Assembly (NCBI GenBank): GCA_018398815.1
Contig: CM031601.1
Location: 25,328,103 to 25,392,102, forward strand
Direction of reading: 5' to 3'
Origin: Conus ventricosus
Lineage: Eukaryota > Mollusca > Gastropoda > Neogastropoda > Conidae
DNA length: 64,000 bases
Part shown: positions 16,723-28,041 of the stretch, in pieces
Numbering within the stretch: the stretch's first letter is position 1
How the letters are laid out: every line of letters starts with the position of its first letter
The notes under the pieces: model-generated
Databases searched by the model: none
Told to the model about the DNA's origin: nothing
Seen by the model: the letters and a program-made list of their open reading frames with translations, nothing else
Made by a program: the position numbers and the translations under genes

Positions 16723-19700
16723 TTAATTTTACGGTTCTCCAGTGCCCAATTGCATATGAAAACTCTGGATTAACAAACACCCGTTTTGTGTTTGTTCTAT
16801 CTAATGACTTCTTTGTTACAACAGTTGTGTTGATCTCATGTAGATTAGATCGTAGTTTTACGTTGTCATGATGAAAAGTCTTATTGCCAAACAATGCTTC
16901 TTTATAGTTGTCATGTGATATGTTTGACTGCACAACGCTGCGAGATATTCCCTTTGCTTTCTTAATGATTTCTCCTGGCTCGAAATACTGTACATTTTCG
17001 ATCTTAACCCCACATACTCCTTGATCACCTTTCCAGATAATTCATCCTTCATCTTTCCTAAAACCTTCTTATTAGTAATTGAATGCAAAGGCGAATCTTT
17101 AGGGTAATCGGACGTGTCATACCATCCTGCATGCTCTTTAGCTACTTCCATTTCCATGTCTTTATAGATGTCTTCAGTAGGAATATCTAACCAAAACTGT
17201 CTGTATCTGTGTAAAGTACTCTGGACTCAGGAACGAGGGCTTAAAGTAGTCATAAAGAAACTCTAACATCAAAAGCTTTGATAATTCTAAAACAGTAAAC
17301 CCAATAAATACAGGTTTGTCCTAATTTGAACTTTCTTTTTTTTAAATCATTATGCCAAAAAGCTGATCATGAAATCTTCTGAAGTCCTGATAATTTGGTT
17401 TTGAATTCAGCTTAATTGCTTCGTTCTCTTTGGTGACTAATCTGACATCTTTGTGCTTGTGCGGATTCTCCATAGTCTTTCCAAAACAGCTGTTGTTCAT
17501 CAACTTGAAAAAGTCTTTTCTGAAGCATCTGTGGATTTGGTTCTGAGATCAGTGTTCTTCATGATGTATGGTTTCATGAACTGTTCTTGATCAAAAGTAA
17601 TTATGCGATGAACAGCTGCCAACTTCAAACCATGTCTTAAATAAAATTGTAGAAGTCTGTAATGACAGACATAATTTTTTGCCCCGAAGATTAGGCACAA
17701 GTTTAGGCGGGTCTCTGGATCCATCTTTAGACTTTCTGCTGCTAATGGGTAGTCATTATGTAGGTCATGGAGTTCATGAGGATATTCTAAGTCAACTTCT
17801 AGAATGAAACCACGCTGTTGATCAGGCGTTAAACTGTTCAACCACTTTAATGCCTTTTGAATATTATTCGTACCTGTGTACATCTTGAAGTTACGTAACG
17901 GAAGTGATTGCGCCATTGCCCAACCATACAGATTGTTGCGTCTAAATACATGAGATAGTTAGACTTTTACTCGGATCATAGTCGTCTAAGTATTTGTTGT
18001 TTGCTTTACAGTAATGATGCGACCCCATACTAATTCCCCCACGCAACCCGTTTTCAATCATCTGAATCATTGGTAAATCTGACAATAAATCAATCTGTAC
18101 TCCAGTAAACTTTAAGAAAGCGTCCCAACTCATCCCGGGCGCAGAAATGTAATGCGCGGGATCCAGGCTATAATGTTTCATGCAGGTCTTTCTATAATTT
18201 TCAAAAATATCCGCCAACAAACATACATCGGCCATCAAGTATGAGTCATGATAGTCTCCCATCGTTTTACAATCTAACTTCTGCCACGCATCTTGAGCAT
18301 GTTGGTAATCAGAATCGCTGATGTCCTTTCCTCTAAGACTAGAAAAGAACGCGCCTTTAGGAGGAAGTGTATCTTCGTCAAACCTTTCCAACTGTTCATG
18401 TACTCATAAGGGTAAACGCCCTTTCTAACAAGAGTTGGGTCAAAATATTCTTCCGTTATTGGCAGGACTTTAAGGACATAGCCAGTGACTCTAATGAACC
18501 CATCATGTGCTGCATAGAGTCATAAAAAGACATGTTATTTAAAGTGAAACACATGTACTTTTCTGATGACTGTGCGATGCATGACACCCTAAAGGCATCG
18601 TCTACTGCTTTCATTATAAGGTGAGAGTCGTAACCTCGCAGTTATGAAAGAATACAGGCAGCTTCCATGTCTTAGGATCAAACTTTAGTTGAAGATTGCA
18701 TTTACTGTGCGCTGCACCTCTAAACTTCCACTAATGTGATCATGGTCTCTTACTGCCGGATTGGCTTCCTTACCGAGTTCTAAACCACAAATCCAACAAT
18801 GTGTGGCTGATTTATACTGTTGTTGATCTTCAGGCGTCATTATGATTTCAGATAAATTCAGATTATTAGAACAATCGTTACGCACTTGCTGCATGCGTTC
18901 TAAGAAGTATTTTGCAGCATCTGGCCCTCTGTACAATTCTGGTTTCGAATGGGCGCCATCCGACCTAACAATGATGAAAGCAAATGAACAGATTCGATGA
19001 TTACTCATTAGGGCCGTTTTCGGAAGTTTCTGTGGCGTTGGGCCTTCATAAGGAACAATAAGCGACTCGAAGTCTGCGTAAACTACGTATGGACTTGTTT
19101 GCAGCCGTTTCCAGTTCTTGAAACTAACTTTAGATCCGGCGGGGGCGTAGTTAGTTCTGTATTACAGTCAACTGGACCGATACAATGTTTCTTATGTTCA
19201 CTCGCGGCTTGAACAGATGGGATTCTTGTTAAACATTTTCTGCAGAATTCTTGTTTATGGTAATGCTTTGAAGTATGCCGCAATAATCTACTCATTGTGC
19301 GTATTAATGTGTAATGCGGTAGCCCCGCTGGTGAAAACATCAGTAGTAAGTCAACATGATTTTTGTCTGGTTCGCCAATCGTTGGACTGTTCTTGGACAC
19401 TTTAATCGGTTGTAGATTTGTTTCCTCAATCCCATGTGTAGACATTAACAGTTATTGGTTTGTTTTGTTCTTCAAACTGATCAATTTGGTCTACGCTAAC
19501 AGGAAAGGGCACCCCACTAAAGTAAGATCATTGATGTGCGGGTGATAGTTAGACACTCTCTCTGCGTTTTTGCGGCGTGATGCAGCCTTGCGAGAACACA
19601 CCACATAAAACATTTGTTGTCTGTATTCTTTATGTTTAAAACTGCTCTTTTTGCAACTATGCTGGAGGTAGTGGAATGTAAGCCCTGCCATACAATCGGC

Positions 19701-20106
19701 GCATACTTAGCCTGTTTTAATCTAATCTCTAGGACTTCGCCCTCTGACCAACCAGAGCCTCTCATTTGGCTTCTTCGGCGGCCACATCAAACTGCGTAAG
19801 CAGTTCGTCTGCCCAACCTGGTGTTAAGTCATTACGAGAAAGAATAACCTGTTGTTTAGTTGAGACCCAGACTTCTAGATTTCTTCATTTATTGTTACAT
19901 AGTCGATTAAAACAGCTAACATTACTTTAACCGGTGGGTACTATTGTTAGTTTACCCGGAACTTGAGAAATAGCATGAGCAACACTTGCCCGTACGCTTG
20001 CTGGATCAATGACTTCTAAATCAATATCATTCAGTGCTCTTGATAAACGCTCTCCCTCAAGCATTCCTTCAAACAATTCGTCTGGTCCTTCATATGTCTT
20101 AGCCAT
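16723..20106 (-). pseudogene. Protein-primed family B DNA polymerase, copy B, frameshifted
   Basis: Start at 20106 (MAKTYEGPDELFEG). About 1128 codons to the expected stop near 16723. It supplies the part missing from copy A: motif C YTDTDS at about 17199-17219, then a conserved Lys/Gly region (GKMKDELSGKVIKEYVGLR) and a C terminus ending in GHWRTV. A one-base T-run difference near 16730 removes the stop used in copy C. Many frameshifts split it into pieces at 17157-16858, 17916-17500, 18391-17942, 19008-18685, 19445-19083 and 19765-19517. Exonuclease motifs and the His-Me-like insert match copy A. Confidence 0.9.
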
Positions 20107-20156
20107 GTTGAGTTTCTTTTCTAACTCAAAATATTTATTTAAATTAAAAAAAATTC

Positions 20157-20858
20157 TTAATCAGAATCAATATCAACGGTTTTTTTTTGTGCTTGGACTC
20201 ATAAACTAAAGTATAAACACCTTTGGAGTTGTTAATGTGAGCTGTTTAGAACAGAGTTTAATGTTTCGTTTACTTTTTTTTAAGCATTCCTTTTTATCTG
20301 CTCGGCGTCTGGCTGTTGAGAAAAACTTGCCCTCGCCTTTCTTTGAAGATCAAACTTTTGTCTTTTGTAGTCATCAAAATCGGCCTGTAAACGATTTAAT
20401 TCTTCATCCGTGATGTTTGAGTCAATAGTGCTTTATTTATTGTCAGTTTGAACGAGCTAAGTTTTAGCTGTTATTAGTTGAAACCATAGCTGTGTGCTTT
20501 TGGAGTTTAGTTTTTATTTTTTTGCTAGCAGCACCTACAGCTAATGAACACAGGCCGAGAGCTAAAGACAAACCGCCTAAGGTAAAGCTGCGGGCGCACC
20601 TACGCCTGTTGCTAAGAGGCCTACACTTGTTCCTGCTGATAGAGCACTTATAGTTGATGTTCCAGTATTAACATATGTTTACAGCATTAAAGGCAGCAGA
20701 ATACCTTCGTTTGGTTTTGCTGTATTTTGAAAGGTCCTGCTCTAGTTTTTGTTGCATTTGTGTAATGTTGGTTAATCTGAAGGTTTTTATGTCAGGGGCT
20801 ATCCCTTCTTTTGGCGGCTCTGGCGCTGTAGGCACATTTGGATAAACTGAACAGACAT
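20157..20858 (-). pseudogene. Membrane/helical overlapping-frame gene pair, copy B
   Basis: Homologue of 7114-7858. Start codon at 20858, stop at 20157. Indels break it, including an extra T near the overlap of the two frames (ATGGTTTCAAC instead of ATGGTTCAAC). The Gly/Ala-rich membrane segment and the acidic helical tail are both recognisable. Confidence 0.65.
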
Positions 20859-20879
20859 GCTTTTTATAAAATAAAAAAT

Positions 20880-22142
20880 AATTTAGTATTGATATATCTT
20901 TTAGTCTGTTATCTTCAATATTCAGCTGCGCATCATATATTAAAAACAAATGTACATTAAGTGGTTTATCGGCTTCTTCTTCTTTATCAATTTGAATGTT
21001 ATTACGTCTCTCACAGTTCTCCGCTTCCATGTAACCGATATCCTCCGTTGACCTTAGGTCAATCCATAAACCGTATTTTGTTGTTAAATAATCATCAAGT
21101 CTTACACTGTGAAGGTGTAGATCTTTAGACACAAGGTCAACTGTTGGATTTCTACACCTCCCACCTCCAAACAGTTTTCTTATTCATCAAAATGCTGATA
21201 AGGTTTAAGCCCGCTAGCATAGATTTGGTTAGGACTGCCCTCAATCGAACATTGTACTTTTGTTTTTTTTGGATTAAAAACTTTTCACTTCCTCTTTGAA
21301 TGGTTCTTCATCTTCACACAGCAATAAAATACCTTTAAGCGATCTTGCTGCGGCACTAAAACTAAAATTCCATATAGTGTCTGCCCTGCTTCTAGGATAT
21401 GTTGTATGATGTAATCACTCTTCGTAATATATTGCTAATTTTGACTGATATTGTTGCTCAATCTGCCTTGCTAAATTAGGGTTGCTAACAACGTCAAACT
21501 CTAACGAGATGTCAGAAATGCTGTACTTTGCTTCGTGTCTGATGATTTGATAACCCGTTTGTATTCATTAAAAGTTAGTTCATATGACAATCTGTCTTTT
21601 AATGCTCCTTGAAAGTATGGTGCATGCGCTTTTAACAACTCAAAATCTAAGGGAATGGTAAAGCGATTTCTATACGCAAAATTTACAGCTACATAACTTT
21701 TTGCCGTCTTTAGTATCTGCGGCACCTATTCTATGTTTTAGTGCTTCTCATTTCTATTCCTTGAAACGCAAAGTCACCCCTTTCATTCCCGGTTAGCCAT
21801 AGATCAGAATAGGTTAAAAAATATGTCTGCTTGTGTAAGAAAATATTTCTTGCCCCTCAAGTTTTTATAGAAATTTCTTAACGATTGCCCGCCCCAGATT
21901 CTGTACAACTGTCCTGTTTGGGTCTGTTGTTGAAGAGAGTTCTATTTTGAAAGTAAGCCGCGCAGAGCCTGGCACAATCACTTCATCCGCTCCTAGGTCT
22001 GGAAATTTAACAGTAAGAATTTGATCTGCATCAATAGTAGATGGATTATTTGGAACAGTAATATTCCGCTTATTTCCCTTCACGCCAAAGGGCCTTTTCA
22101 GTTTTCTATGCGGTCAAGAATCGAGCCATATGCTTGTGACAT
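20880..22142 (-). pseudogene. Probable major capsid protein, copy B, frameshifted
   Basis: Homologue of 5822-7088. Start at 22142; pieces at 22083-21865, 21725-21501 and 21132-20880 are collinear with copy A. An indel at the 3' end removes the stop, so the open frame runs into the next gene. The first half keeps the VPNNPSTIDADQIL and FPDLGADEVIVPGSA segments unchanged from copy A. Confidence 0.7.
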
Positions 22143-22181
22143 TTTTTATGAAGCAAAATAAAAAGTTAATTATTTAAAAAC

Positions 22182-23388
22182 ATGGCAGGAATTGAAGATA
22201 AAGAAGATTATGATGTTTTTGATCGTGGAGACGACATGAGTGAAATGATCCCTTTGACACGGCATCGCTCAGCGCTCTCATTACGGCGTGAATTAACAGA
22301 AAGTAAGGTCAGATCATTTTACCAAAGTTTAGGTCAAGAACCTCCCGAATTTATAGACCCAAATGATTTTGAATTAAAAGATGATCGTTTGTCTGTGAAA
22401 AACGATCAAGGACAACTTGTTCAGCTTACAACTAAACCAGACCCATCAAAGTTTTTTAGCCAAGAGTACAATTATACAAAGACTCAGTGTGAAAGATCAA
22501 AATCGCCTTGGCATTTCTAAACCAAAATTAGATAAGGATGCAGTTGCTAAACTTCAAACACACTACAAGAACTCCCGACAGATAACCAAATGCAAAACAT
22601 GGAACTTAAAGAATTAAATCAATCGGCAGACGAATTAATAAATGCAATAGAAGCAGAAACCAGATTTTTCAGAAGAAACAGCATTAAAGACTATACACGA
22701 CTCAACCGCTACCCATGCGAGAAATAGCGGCCCTTGATCATGCTTTAAGAACTATTAGAGGCGAATTAACAAACAATTTAGCAAAACTGGGTGAAATAGA
22801 TGAGCATATAAAAAGAGAAAAAGAAAAACTCGTTGAGGCTGATGACGCCAACTTAGGGCATGATATTAAAGAAAGAATAACCAAAGACTAAAAGATCTTG
22901 AACAAGAGAGATCAGCAAGACTAGAAGTGTTGTCTACTAACCGAGAACAATTACGAACTCAAGTAAATAGAATAAGAGAAACTATCCAAAGAATTTTATA
23001 TGAAGACACAACGCTAGCAGAACGAATCCAAACACTGTTTAGAGAGCAAGGAGTCACATTAGCAAGCGTTATAACGGCCTTAGGTTTGCAATAAGTACAC
23101 TGGTAATGGCTATTACAGGCGGCGGTGGTCAAAGCCCAGTGCCTCCGTCGCCATCGCCTCCATCGCCACCTGATAAATCATGGGTAAAAAAAACAGCTTG
23201 ATCATCTTGCGGATTTATTAAAAAAATTAGCCGGTAAAGCTATAGACTCTTTACCTGGCATATTAGGGGGCATTGTTAGTTGGCTTTTGTCTACTGCAGG
23301 CAAAGTAGTTGGCTTTATGGCTGAGCACTTATGGGCATTAGTTCTCTTAATAGTTGGGTTAATTTTTAGTAAGATAAAGACTAAGTAA
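22182..23388 (+). pseudogene. Coiled-coil membrane protein, copy B, frameshifted
   Basis: Clean start MAGIEDKEDYDVFD at 22182 defines the true N terminus of this family for copies A and C. Acidic N-terminal tail, long coiled coil, membrane segment, Pro-rich linker and a second hydrophobic C-terminal region follow, ending at TAA 23386. Frameshifts occur after about residues 92 and 130 and later. The end overlaps the convergent 402-residue gene by about 30 nt, as in copy A. Confidence 0.7.
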
Positions 23389-24566
23389 TCCTAGGCCAGT
23401 TAATCCAAGAACAAGTGCTGTCTTTTCATATTCATGGTCGTTATTTTTTTCGTAGTCTTCAACAGTCTTCGGGCTTTGGGTCGCGGGATTGGATGACTTA
23501 TTCTTGGGGGGTCATCTTGTTTTTTTACTGCTTGCAATATTACTGGCTCAGAATTTATTTCGTTTTTCCCAACTTTTCTGTTCATTGCCTGCCACGAGGA
23601 TTTCATTATTGTAGTTTATTATTGTTCCTATCTGGAGTCTGAGGTCAGAAGGCACATGTATAAACCAGTGCCAACAGCAAAGTCTACTTTCGATCTTGCG
23701 TATTGTAAAACATTTTGGTACCTTTTTATACTTGAAGGCAAATCAACTGTAGAATTAATGCCGTCCTCTAAATTTGCTAAGTATTGTTTTTGTGCATCAA
23801 AGCCAGTAGAAGGATCAGTTATGCTCGATCTCGTTTGTGCTTGCGAACCTAGCAAACACCAAACATAAGTACGAACAGAGTCGTTTATTCGTTCTATTCC
23901 TGCTTTAGTTAGGCCCTTAGAAGTGTCTAAGATAAATGTTGTCCATGCTGTTTTATGCTCTTGCTCTATGGACCCTAGGTGAACAGTTGTGCCTGAAGAG
24001 AAAGATGTGTAAGGAGGATTCCAGTCATAGTTATACTTTCTGTGCACGCCCCACAAATAAGGGGTGCCTAAGCCATGATTAAGATCCAACTTTTGTCTAA
24101 AGTCTGTCTTAACATTAATATTGAATTCGTTACAGATCCTTTCAAAAGCCTTCATGTCTATTCTGTTGCTGAATGGATTAAACGGTTTGTCATTTGGTAA
24201 TGGCGCTTGCAGTTCAGTCAAAATACGTCTAAATGTGTAATAAAAATGAAATCTATACACAGACCTCACCAAAGGATCAGGATGATTTAAATGATCAGCA
24301 TACGACACTCCACACCCAGTTGATGCACAAAACACAGCAAAGTTTAACTGGTTCTGATAAAACTGCATCGGATGACTGAACCACACTTTCGCGATGTAGT
24401 CTTTTTTAATAGGAGGGTTAAGATATTTGTCCAATGGAGTACTCACCTTTACTTGAAAGGTGTCAGTCTGGGTCACAGAAATGTCGAGGGTGTCAGTTGT
24501 TATATTTTTAAGATTGTAGTGCGGCCCAGCAGAATATTTTGCATCAGTATATTTAAATGCGCTCAT
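23359..24566 (-). pseudogene. Conserved 402-residue Polinton protein, copy B, one main frameshift
   Basis: Start MSAFKYTDAKYS at 24566, nearly identical to copy A for 310 residues down to about 23650, where a base insertion shifts the frame (LYMCLLTSD). The C-terminal part (23606-23400) with the membrane anchor remains readable. Divergent from the candidate minor capsid gene across 20 nt. Confidence 0.75.
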
Positions 24567-24586
24567 TTTTATTTCGTTTAAAAAAA

Positions 24587-25273
24587 ATGTTTGTAACAAT
24601 AACAACCCAAGACCGTCCTTCGTTTTTAGAACATGCTATTGATAACAATTGCGGGGCCAGAATGGTTGCACTTCATGAAATATTTTACAAAGTCGTATGG
24701 TTTAATATAAGCAAAGCCAAGGAGAATAATAAGGTTCTAAAAGTTGATAAAACAGGGGCCAAAATTAGCCAGTTAACAATACCTGATGGTTATTACGGGT
24801 TTTGCTCACTAAAAGAAGCAATGAGTAACTTCGACATTACTCTTAAACTTAACAATGCGAATCTAAAAACAATGTTAACATTCAAGCCTGAAGAAGAAGG
24901 AGGTTACTATTTTGATAAAGAGCTAGCTAAAATGTTAGGCTTTGCAGCTAACAATTATAGATTTAGATTACTCCAAACAAAACTACTTATGAGGGAGAAA
25001 ATCCGCTCGATCTTGCATTACATTCATTACTCTATGTTCATTTGGATGAGCTGAGCACTGATGAAAACTTATATGATGGAAGGCCCTCAACTGTTTTAAG
25101 AGCTCTTCCGTCAGGGAAAGCTGCATATTGCGATTATGAAATTATACAATTCCCTAATTTACAGTTAAAAGATTAGTTTGTGGAGGGTTGGATCATTTAA
25201 TATAAAAATTGCAGACAAAGCGGGGAAAGTTGTGAAATGTGATAACCTACACATTGTTTTAGAAATAAAATAA
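24587..25273 (+). pseudogene. Candidate minor capsid protein, copy B, frameshifted near 24960
   Basis: Opens MFVTITTQDRPSFLEHA and stays in frame through IPDGYYGF, SLKEAMSNFDITL and ELAKMLGF to about 24960, giving the best reading of the N-terminal two thirds of this family. Indels then shift the frame; the remaining part (DELSTDENLYDG, RALPSGKAA) runs to TAA at 25271. Placement between the 402-residue gene and the 285-residue gene matches A and C. Confidence 0.65.
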
Positions 25274-25288
25274 TAAGTTGTTCTAAAA

Positions 25289-26299
25289 ATGTCGCGTGGG
25301 CCAGAAGAACCAGGAGTTACATTAGCGCCTGTAAGGTGTATAACTTTAGAATTAAAAGACCTTGCAGACGTTGCGGACTTTGAACAAAACGGTGAGATAG
25401 GCGCTTTGTATGGTTTTGAGTACACTAAAGATGGTGATTATAAACGCAAAGAGGTTGGCGACAACAAAAAGTTTCCTAAACTAGAACAACTGCGCAATCT
25501 AGAAGCAAATAATGTTGGCCAGTATGAATATAAAATAGTTCGAAAACCTGACCTCAAATGGCACTTAGAACCATATTTAGAATGGGACATAAAATTTGAA
25601 TTCACAAGCCCATTTACATTTTTTAGCCGCCAAAAAAGTTTCAGAAAAGCATTCAACTCTGGCACTTTACATGTAAGTCTTATGCCGGACGACAATAGTC
25701 GGAAAGAAATTGAAATAACGCCGTATGGGAAAAAACAGTACATCCTCCACAGAAAAGAAACAGTTTTAAAGGACGCTTCTACAAAATCTATGGCTGCCTT
25801 AATGGCGGATAAAAAAGGGTCATACACACAAAACTCCACTGCCTGGCTATACAGGGAGTGTCCGCAGGAGTATCAGCCTGCGTACGCAGAAAGAAAAAGA
25901 AAGAAAAAAAAAAAAAGAAAAGAAAGGACGCTTCTACAAAATTACAGTTCTTTCCAAGCAGAAAATTGGGAGACACGTTCACAATAATATTTGAAATTTC
26001 TGTCTTTAAAGATGTGGAGAGGATGGGTTGTGGGCGTTAGTGACGACCTTATAAAAGGAATTAATATTAGCTGGCAAAACTTAGACGTTAAACGTCTTAA
26101 CGTTACCATCGTCGTTCTTCACAATGGTGAGGATATTAAGGTTATAACAACAAGCAACAAAATTACTGTTGACTTAAATAGAAACAATCTTACAGAACTG
26201 AATTGGATTAATCTTACACATTTAGCCCTTATAGGGTTTTATTATACTGAACAAGTTTTGACAGAGAGTATGATAAAAATAATAACTGGATTAGATTAA
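25289..26299 (+). pseudogene. Conserved 285-residue Polinton protein, copy B, disrupted by a SINE
   Basis: Same start as copy A (MSRGPEEPGV) and in frame to residue 165, where a SINE at 25787-25922 interrupts it. After the insertion the protein resumes (STKLQFFPSRKLGDTF) but a further indel near 26030 separates the last 90 residues. This copy cannot make the full protein. Confidence 0.85.
25787..25922 (+). mobile_element. SINE insertion with 19-bp target-site duplication
   Basis: A 136-bp insert starting TCTATGGCTGCCTTAATGGC and ending in an A-rich tail with G interruptions (about 25890-25922). The flanking AAAGGACGCTTCTACAAAA occurs at 25768-25786 and again at 25923-25941, a textbook target duplication of LINE-driven insertion. 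The body resembles the 3' part of a SINE I recall from molluscan genomes (ATGGCGG...GTCATACAC...CAGCC). It is absent from copies A and C. Confidence 0.85.
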
Positions 26300-26317
26300 A
26301 TTCTGTTATAAAAAACT

Positions 26318-26927
26318 ATGGAGCAGTTAAACTTTATGACAAAAACTCCTCATTGCTCATTGATTGTGGGCAGACTGGTTGTGGAAAAACAATATTTATC
26401 CTCGACCTGTTACAAACAGTTTATCGTTATAATTTTGATCATATTGTGGTTTTCTGTCCAACACTTAAATGGAACAAAGCATATCATGATAGAAGGTTTA
26501 TATGGTCAGATGATGACATATATTTAGTTGATCCTAGCAATAACTGAGTGAGTGTTTAGAACAGTTTTTATAGACTGTTTGAAGGAACGCAGACGCTATT
26601 TATTATAGATGACTGTTCGGCAGAAAGAGACATAGTTAAAAAAAGAAATACTTTGTCAAAACTGGCTTTCAGTGGAAGACATGCCAGGATAAGTGTGTGG
26701 ATTTTATGCCAAAAATATAACTCAGTTTTAAAAGACTTTAGAGAACAGTTAAAGACTGTAGTGTTATTTCACATGAAAGACAGAGACTCATTTGAAGAAT
26801 GTTTGCGCGAAAATGATGTTATTGAAAATGATCAGGAAAAACATAGGATAAACAAAAACTGAAATCTGAAAAGTTTAGTAAATTAGTATTGAAAACGGAT
26901 AACCCTACACAGTATGTCTGTTTGTAG
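26318..26927 (+). pseudogene. Packaging ATPase, copy B, frameshifted
   Basis: Homologue of 1146-1757. A single-base loss just before the Walker A motif splits it; the downstream frame has GQTGCGKT at about 26374, and later pieces keep LFIIDD and SVWILCQKYNSV. A further base loss occurs near 26548 and one near 26855. Stop at 26925, followed after 38 nt by the right terminal hairpin. Confidence 0.85.
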
Positions 26928-26965
26928 ATAATCGTTATTTTTTGGTTATTGAAGTCTTACTTGTC

Positions 26966-27055
26966 AGAGAACTAATAAATGCCGATTTCTATCTCAAAAA
27001 TGCCCGAAACTTGTTGAGGGCATTTTTGAGATAGAATCGCATTTATTAGTTCTCT
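26966..27055. repeat. Right terminal hairpin of copy B
   Basis: 90 nt from AGAGAACTAATAAATG to CATTTATTAGTTCTCT. Arms pair over about 38 bp with only two single-base bulges. Read from the outside inward, the apex is CTCAACAAGTTTCG, one base from the copy A apex, although the stem sequence is unrelated to that of A or of B's own left end. Confidence 0.9.
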
Positions 27056-27093
27056 CTCTCCGTCTCTCTCTCTCTCTCTCTCTCTCTCCTCTC

Positions 27094-27127
<34 letters not shown>

Positions 27128-27310
27128 CCCCACTCCCTCTCCCTCTCTCTCTCTCTCTGTCTGTGTGCGCACATACATGAGCGTGCACGTGTATGTCCTA
27201 TGTGAAGTACAATATACATTAACTTGACCAAATGCAAGCGCAGGAAAGTGGTTAAAAATTTGTGCATGTATTTCGAGTTAATGCGCAGGTGTCAAAGTAC
27301 CGTATTCGTG

Positions 27311-27350
<40 letters not shown>

Positions 27351-27353
27351 CCT

Positions 27354-27402
<49 letters not shown>

Positions 27403-27418
27403 GCATGTGTGCGTGTAT

Positions 27419-27486
<68 letters not shown>

Positions 27487-27600
27487 TGAGTGTGTGCGTT
27501 TTAGCGTGCGTACGTGTGTGCGTGCAGCGTGCGTACGTGCCCGCGTGCGTGCGTGTGCGTGTGTGCGTGTATGTGTGATGAGGAGAAACTCTAAGTAAGT
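27056..27600. repeat. (CT)n and (GT)n microsatellites
   Basis: (CT)n tracts at about 27056-27160 and 27312-27402 and a (GT)n/(GCGT)n tract at 27415-27560, separated by short unique sequence. The first tract directly touches the end of Polinton B. Open frames here are low complexity. Confidence 0.95.
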
Positions 27601-28041
27601 ATTAAACTGTAAAAAAAAAAAAAGACATCAAAATAAAAACAAACAACTGTACAAAATAAGATCATGAAACAGCAATTACAGGATTGAGCCAACTGGCTTA
27701 ACATAAGAATTCGTACAAAATTTAAGAGAGACATGGTATCCTGGAATATGCACTATGAAGCATCCTTTCTAAATTCTGACAAATCGGAATCAAAGTCGGG
27801 GCAAAAGTATAGAACTGTGTTTTGTACAATTATCAAGGCGCCGCAGGCACATCGAATATTCTTGACATATTTGTTCTGAATGCATTTATTTTTAACCGAA
27901 ATGATAAGGAGACAAGTTGTTTACTGTGTCTTTGGATATAATCCTATGTTTGTATTACGGTTTACTGGATTTACTGAGGAAGCCCTTTTTAAAAGATTAC
28001 TTGCTCGAGAGCTCGTACAACACAGTATAGAAGAGTCGGGT
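27601..28041. other. No supported gene; probable 3' region of the adjacent LINE
   Basis: AT-rich sequence with an A13 run at 27612 and no domain. It lies 3' of the minus-strand LINE remnant and may be its untranslated tail. Confidence 0.35.

Larger units (their letters stand above)
11234..27055 (+). mobile_element. Polinton/Maverick-type element, copy B, 15.8 kb, hairpin to hairpin
   Basis: Both ends show AGAGAAC/GTTCTCT hairpins facing the correct way. The internal order is left arm with repeats, small ORFs, integrase, polymerase, capsid cluster, ATPase. Most genes carry single-base indels, and the 285-residue gene has a SINE insertion. The 6 bp outside the left end (TCACGC) and outside the right end (CTCTCC) do not match, so a target-site duplication is not visible; the right end abuts a (CT)n microsatellite. 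Either flanking DNA was rearranged or the assembly joined two copies. Confidence 0.88.
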
